Source: Botryllus schlosseri (taxonomy: Eukaryota; Chordata; Ascidiacea; Stolidobranchia; Styelidae). Taken from it: DNA of 26,787 nucleotides. The DNA is taken from NCBI GenBank assembly GCA_000444245.1, contig ATSW01009399.1:1-26787 (forward strand), in the 5' to 3' direction. Numbering within the stretch: position 1 is the stretch's first letter; each line of letters opens with the position of its first letter. The translations under genes and the position numbers were made by a program. The notes under the pieces were generated by a model that worked only from the letters and a program-made list of their open reading frames with translations, made no database searches and had not been told where the DNA came from. Below are positions 22,016 to 26,787 of the stretch, in pieces.

Positions 22016-22991
22016 GGCACAATTATTCAGTAGGCTATGCGGATTCGGGTCCGTCATGAGAGGGAAATTATGATTTCTATTCGCAATGAAAGCGGTGACC
22101 ATGACCGTCTATCCCTTAAAATCCTAATATAATACCTGCATTTGGAATCTAGTAATACACAATTGAATAGTATATTCATATTGAAATGAACCCGAATATT
22201 TTCGGCTGACACTCGTCAGGGGTAATCGGGTTCATGTGTATAACAGANNGTATATTGAAGTTATGTACCTCCAAGAAGCTATTTAAATCTAGTGATAGTA
22301 CTTTTTTGCATAGCAACGAATTGAATACTGCCGGTGAAATTCTACCGCCAAAGCAGTCTGACACTATAGCTCCATAGTACAAGTACACAAATAGCTTTGT
22401 ATTTCTTTGACAAGTTCGACGGCCGCCAAGGATTATTCGTCAGCCACATGATCAAATCTATCACATATTACCTGGCGTGAAGACCGTGCTGCCATGCGAA
22501 GCGGATGCTAATCCTGCGGTAGAATTTCCGACTGGGTTAGTTCTTACAAATTAGTGCTATAGTCCATGTACTCATGCATTGTTTCCATGGATCACTATTT
22601 TCCTATGTTTTAGTTTTATGATCCCACACGACTCACTTGTGAGGCGTCTCGTGTGCCCGTCCCTAGGTGTACATTGAACAGGTATGCAAAATGGCAAAGC
22701 TGGCACGTGCTTCGAATTCGGGGAATTGCCAACTAGTTGTTGTGGTTGTCAGTAAATTACGCACATGGAAGCGTATTATCATAGTGTCATATATGGTGTC
22801 GACACAAGCAAATCTCACGCCTCAGTGAAATTGCATCACGTCACAATTTCCATTTGGCTACAGGCAATTTGACGGTCATTTTTGACCGGCTTGCCGAGCA
22901 TTAAATTTGGTAAAACAGGTATCAATCGAAAGCGGACTCTGCACTGATTACAAAAATATAAATTTTATTCCGCTCGTGGCCCTGGAACTCC
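22016..22991. other. Spacer without recognisable features
   Basis: Contains unresolved Ns at 22248-22249. Short open frames only; I see no gene, RNA or transposon end. Confidence 0.4.
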
Positions 22992-23153
22992 CACAATCAG
23001 CCTCGAATTTTTTATTGTTATGGAGATTGGCATTGGGACGCAACAATGCTGTCTGGCTCTTTTTCTCTTGAGCTACTCTCTCGTTTCGCCAGACAGCATT
23101 GTTGCGTCCCAATGCCAATCTCCATAACAATGAAAAATTCGAGGCTGATTGTG
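22992..23153. repeat. Near-perfect inverted repeat (66-bp arms, 30-bp loop)
   Basis: Arm 22992-23057 pairs with 23088-23153 at 65 of 66 positions. The single exception (23013 against 23132) would be a U-G wobble if transcribed on the plus strand. The loop is 23058-23087. I find no direct repeat at its borders and no hAT-like end. It could be a young foldback element, a source of hairpin small RNA, a template-switch inversion, or an assembly chimera. Two short open frames crossing it on opposite strands merely mirror its symmetry. Confidence 0.9.
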
Positions 23154-23285
23154 TCTGATGTCCGTTCAATGTTTTTTGCTATTTTCAAACAAGTTTGGAG
23201 AAATTTGTCAGAAATGTTAAAGACTCAACAACTGGAATGCGGATATAAACTTGGCGTAAGACATACCATGTGTATACTTTTAGAT

Positions 23286-24044
23286 CAGGGATAGGCAACC
23301 TGCGGCCGTAGAAGGGAATTTGTGCGGCCATCGACACCTAATTCAATTAGTATGTGTTCTGNCGTCCGCTGAGACTGCAAATGGAAATTACGAATTCACT
23401 CCCAAATTTTTTAAGAGATTTTAATTAATCTTGAAATTGTTTTCGCGCTCCGCTAAAATCAACATAACTTCATTTTTTGATTTCAATATAGTAGCACCTT
23501 TTTCAATCTGAGCCGGAATCGGAGTCGTGTGCTCATCGCGAAAGAAATTTGTTGAAGGTACATTTGGGCGATTTCAATATATTTCCACTATTTCCACTAC
23601 CGATACAATTGACAATCCTGATGGGTAGTCAAGAAATAACAGCATGCAACAAAGTGACTATTAACAATTGGCACACCCGAATATGCATTACCGGTGAATC
23701 TGATCACGTGGGCGGAGAAAGAATAAATATTTGATAGTAATATGTGCTACTGATACTATTAATTACGGAATTCATTCGTGAATCTAAAAAATTGTCGCGC
23801 TCTGCGCGACAATATGCGATCCCAGCAACTATTCAACATTGTCACTCACGATTTTGGTGCATGCGTACAATAGGCCGTTGTGAAAAGTAGAATAGTCTGG
23901 AGTTCACCTGGAATGGATATGGACAGATTAACATAGGTATTTTGCGCCCAGTTACTTCAATACGGCTATGCCCTGGAATGCAACCTTAGGCTACATAAGT
24001 AATCGAAATGCGGCCGTGATTAGCAAAAAGGCTGCCTACCTTTG
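23286..24044. mobile_element. hAT-type non-autonomous element, 759 bp
   Basis: Starts CAGGGATAGGCAACCTGCGG and ends aaggctgcctacctttg, an imperfect inverted match. Flanks ttttagat (23278-23285) and tattagat (24045-24052) agree at 7 of 8 bases. Subterminal GCGGCCG occurs at both ends. An internal palindrome ATTGTCGCG-CTCTG-CGCGACAAT lies at 23791-23813. No transposase frame is visible; the decay suggests an older insertion. Confidence 0.65.
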
Positions 24045-24085
24045 TATTAGATGATGTGCTCTTTTTGACATGACGATAAGTGTAG

Positions 24086-24155
24086 GGGATCGGGGGGCGC
24101 AATTTTTTTGACCATCGCCAAGGGGGTGGATGTCCTAAAGGGTTGAGAACCGCTG
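24086..24155. mobile_element. hAT terminal fragment, about 70 bp
   Basis: The right end GGGTTGAGAACCGCTG stops at 24155 and is followed by gtgtagaa (24156-24163). The sequence gtgtag also lies at 24080-24085, just before the C/G-rich body, so this may be a copy that lost its left terminal repeat. Confidence 0.4.
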
Positions 24156-24163
24156 GTGTAGAA

Positions 24164-25638
24164 GTTAGGGATTATTTTAGGGGCTGACAAACGCCGAATT
24201 CACTTGTAACCTTTGTTGTTGTTGCTGTTGTCGTAGCAAGCCTACGCAAGGTATTATATAGTTATGTATTTTCATTGCGCGTAGTCGTGTTGGATAATGC
24301 TATGTTGTTCGAACAGTTACCATTGGAAGAAGGATGGCAAGAGGGTGAAAGTCAATCGCTTGCACAGTGGAAGAGGCTCGCTTGAATTGATTATGCCAGG
24401 ACCACATGGCTCTGTCACATTCAGGTTGGAAAGCTAACACTTGAACATTGCCAATATCCATACATATTCATAGGCTTCCTGTTATATATATAATATATAT
24501 ATGGCAATGCCCAATGTCTGCAGTCTGCATATCCTACCATTTGCTGCACCCTAAAAGAAAAGAATCTGTAGTGTGTTTTCACCCCTTAAAGGTGGTAGTC
24601 CACGCTACACGATAACAAAACCTACCTCAGTATTATACTGCTGTATAAATCAAACACAGCATTTTAATCCAAATGATGCCCAAGAAACTAAAATGAGTAA
24701 AAACGGAGTACGACGGAACGTAAGCACACAGTGATTGGATGTATATATAACAAAGTTTTAAAAACCATGCATTAATCACAACCGTCCCTACCGCGAAGCA
24801 ACCAAATTACCTAAACCCGCGATTGAATGTATCTAGAGAATAAACAACACCGATTGATAATGATGGTTGGCTCAAATTGGCTCAAAATCGAAACACACAA
24901 TAAGGAAATGCAATTCAGTCGCTAACAAGTCCGGCGAGATATTCGTCCGATACCCCGAATTCTAGGTTGATTTCTTCGGCTACTCCCTGAATTTCCAACG
25001 CGTGACGTGGAGTCGTGAGAAGATTGCAGTGACATTAGCGGACGAAACTTTGTATCATTAACACTTTTAATCTCATATAATACATTACTAAGCCCACTGA
25101 CATAGAACGTGATTTTTCCTGAAGTAGTTCGACATCACCCCTGACTCCAGTAAACAAATCTTTAGTACTCCGAATCTTCTTGGGATTTCGACAGTCGGTT
25201 TCACAGCGAACGAATGTACGGTTCAATTTATACGGCCAATGATTTTTGTCCACAGATTAACATTTAAGAGTAGGTTTTATGTTCTCAATTACAGCCAACG
25301 TTTCGTGGGCCGCTCAAAATCACGTCGCGGGCCGCCCATTGCCCAGAATGCCCAGGTCTGGTCTATGGCTTTCCCGAAATGTGTCAGTGACCACCTCAGC
25401 ACTGAGAGCCATTACAATCGTTAGTTATCGACTTGGCATATTTTTAATTACGTTGTCAGAACTGGTATCTGCATATCTATGACTGCAAACCCTAATACGC
25501 ATTCGCTGTTTCCTTTATAACGGCCCTATACAGTCACGCAATGGGAATCGAAGTAATCAGAAACTTTGGGATCATTCCAATGCATTCTACTCGCGCACAA
25601 TGACGAGATGTTACTAATTGACAACTCGCTCTTTTCAG
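24164..25638. other. Spacer or probable 5' intron upstream of the L1-type exons
   Basis: No coding exon could be supported. It holds an AT palindromic run (24484-24503), a gttgttgttgctgttg run near 24211, and the hAT fragment ending at 25360. The missing first exons of the adhesion gene may lie here, further upstream, or be unrecognisable without a protein alignment. Confidence 0.4.
25307..25360 (-). mobile_element. hAT terminal fragment with GCGGGCCGC motifs
   Basis: Read on the minus strand from 25360: CAGACCTGGGCATTCTGGGC, then GGGCGGCCCGCGACG, a common hAT terminal form. The outside flank is gtctatgg (25361-25368). I could not find the opposite end or a matching duplication. The left limit is where the similarity fades. 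Confidence 0.45.
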
Positions 25639-26595
25639 TGAGCCTGGCAACTCAAGTTCCGCTATAAATCGCGATTTCGAAGGCACGTACCAATGCTTCG
25701 CTAAAAATAAGTGGGGCACGGCGCTGTCAACAAAGGCCGTTGTCAGGATCGGGACCAGTAAGAGCGACCGATGCTTTTGTAGAAACGAATCTCAAGCCCT
25801 GGTGAATTCCGTTTCAGCTCCACCCTTTATAACACCTGAAGATGATGAAATTACAGTTGCACTCGGTGACCCGTTGATTAAACCTTGTGTCCGGCCCGAC
25901 GGTAATTCAAACGAGGTCGGAGTCAACTGGCAGTTTAAGACTGACGATTTTGAAAAGTCCAACAGAATTGCACAGGTTCGTATAGGAACAACTATTGTAT
26001 ATACACACAGTATTACTATGTTTTTATATTGAATTGATGTCAATTTTCTTAAGGCTCCCGATGGCAGTATTATCTTCTCGAATGTCGTTTCTTCTGATAA
26101 TGGCTTGGTCTTTTATTGCTCCTGGAAGTATCTTGCTACGCGCACTTCTATCGATTCCATCCACCACACCATAAGAGTCACAAATGGTTAGTTCCGTGTA
26201 TGCGTTATTATGCATGCCTTATTTCGTTATATTACTAGAATTACCCCTTACTATACAGATGTTGAATTCAATGATAAATCAGCGCAAATTGTGTATCCAA
26301 AATCGAATGAGGCTTCCATCGTGGTCATGCGGGGAGAAGATTTTTCTTTACCGTGTATAGCGACGGGACAGTGAGTACATATGCATGAATTTAGAAGCGG
26401 ATTATTGGAAACTATACCTCAACGCGTCGCTTGTATACTCAATTACATCTGACTGCTGTTGAATTATTTATCTATATTCCATTTCAGTCCGACGCCGTCG
26501 GTATATTGGAGTTCTGAAAATCGATTCGAAGCGATTGATTTCAACAGAACTCTCGTGATAAAGAATGTGCAGTATTCCGATGAGGGAACATACAT
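25639..26595 (+). CDS. L1-family cell adhesion molecule (neuroglian/neurofascin-like), partial: end of Ig1, Ig2, most of Ig3
   Basis: Five exons join in frame: 25639-25757, 25818-25975, 26054-26186, 26259-26370, 26488-26595. Exon 1 ends Ig1 with FEGTYQCFAKNKWGTALS, very close to the L1-family EGEYQCFARNKFGTALS. Exons 2-3 form Ig2 (Cys in IKPCVRP, Trp in VNWQF, Cys in VFYCSW, with GSIIFSNV matching the family's GDLYFSNV strand). Exons 4-5 form Ig3 (GEDFSLPCIATGHPTPSVYW, then YSDEGTYM). By family these are extracellular domains of a membrane protein that mediates homophilic adhesion and links to ankyrin. The gene continues past the right edge after a phase-2 donor; signal peptide, first part of Ig1, fibronectin III domains and tail are not visible. 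The donor after 25975 (GTTCGT) is weak. Neuroglian, neurofascin, NrCAM and L1 cannot be separated from this piece. Confidence 0.85.
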
Positions 26596-26787
26596 GTAAG
26601 TCATCAAGAAGGGCGTGAAATCTCCGAATAGTGGTGTTATATTATATGCCACGTCCGTTTTACTTACAATTTCTACGGCTGCAGCACGACTGCATAGTTA
26701 CGGTGGTCTATATAGCTGTCACTGTCACAACATAATTAAAGGTTTACAAACAGTTTCAAGTTTTTAGGATTGCTTAACTTGATATCC
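26596..26787 (+). other. Intron of the L1-family gene at the right edge
   Basis: Begins with donor GTAAGT at 26596. Candidate acceptors (after gctgcag near 26694 and ttttag near 26767) lead quickly to stops in the required phase, so the next exon is taken to lie outside the window. Confidence 0.5.

Noticed and set aside
22948-23294. Two opposing open frames over the foldback
   Set aside because: They mirror each other because of the inverted repeat and have no protein character.
24290-24391. Short frame reading LDNAMLFEQLPLEEGWQEGE then WKRLA and stop
   Set aside because: It looks slightly protein-like but is too short, with no splice context linking it to the L1-type gene.
24653-24720. Possible exon (acceptor acacag, donor gtaagc) before the Ig1 exon
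   Set aside because: Its translation does not resemble the Ig1 segment expected before FEGTYQCF, and its phase (0) does not join exon 25639-25757, which needs phase 2.

Overview
The window is animal DNA. It has multi-exon genes with GT-AG introns of mostly 50-300 bp, a secreted large lipid transfer protein, an L1-type cell adhesion molecule, and spacer DNA full of non-autonomous hAT transposons. I infer a non-vertebrate bilaterian with compact introns and cannot name the phylum from sequence alone. Scattered single Ns mark unresolved bases.

Region 1 (about 1-15215, minus strand) is one very large gene for a large lipid transfer protein of the apolipophorin / apolipoprotein B / vitellogenin superfamily. 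I traced 41 coding exons from a signal-peptide start at 15095 to a splice donor after 182. Phases agree at every junction and about 3,611 codons are visible; the 3' end lies beyond the left edge. The N-terminal lipid-binding module is spread over about 22 small exons. A single 3.3-kb exon (5803-9110) then encodes about 1,100 residues of glycosylated, beta-rich lipid-carrying sequence. Nineteen exons follow in which I recognised no named domain. A TATA box and initiator lie just upstream of the start codon.

Region 2 (about 15215-25638) has no gene I can defend. It holds a three-deep nest of hAT elements (17327-19377; both outer layers keep perfect 8-bp target-site duplications), another hAT element (23286-24044), fragments of at least three more, and a near-perfect 66-bp-arm foldback (22992-23153). 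Part of this region may be 5' intron of the gene in region 3.

Region 3 (25639-26595, plus strand) holds five phase-consistent exons covering the end of Ig1, all of Ig2 and most of Ig3 of an L1/neuroglian/neurofascin-family adhesion protein. That gene continues past the right edge, and its first exons were not found. The two genes diverge, have unrelated roles (lipid transport; neural or epithelial adhesion), and nothing suggests that they work together. I saw no microbial-type system, CRISPR array or RNA gene.
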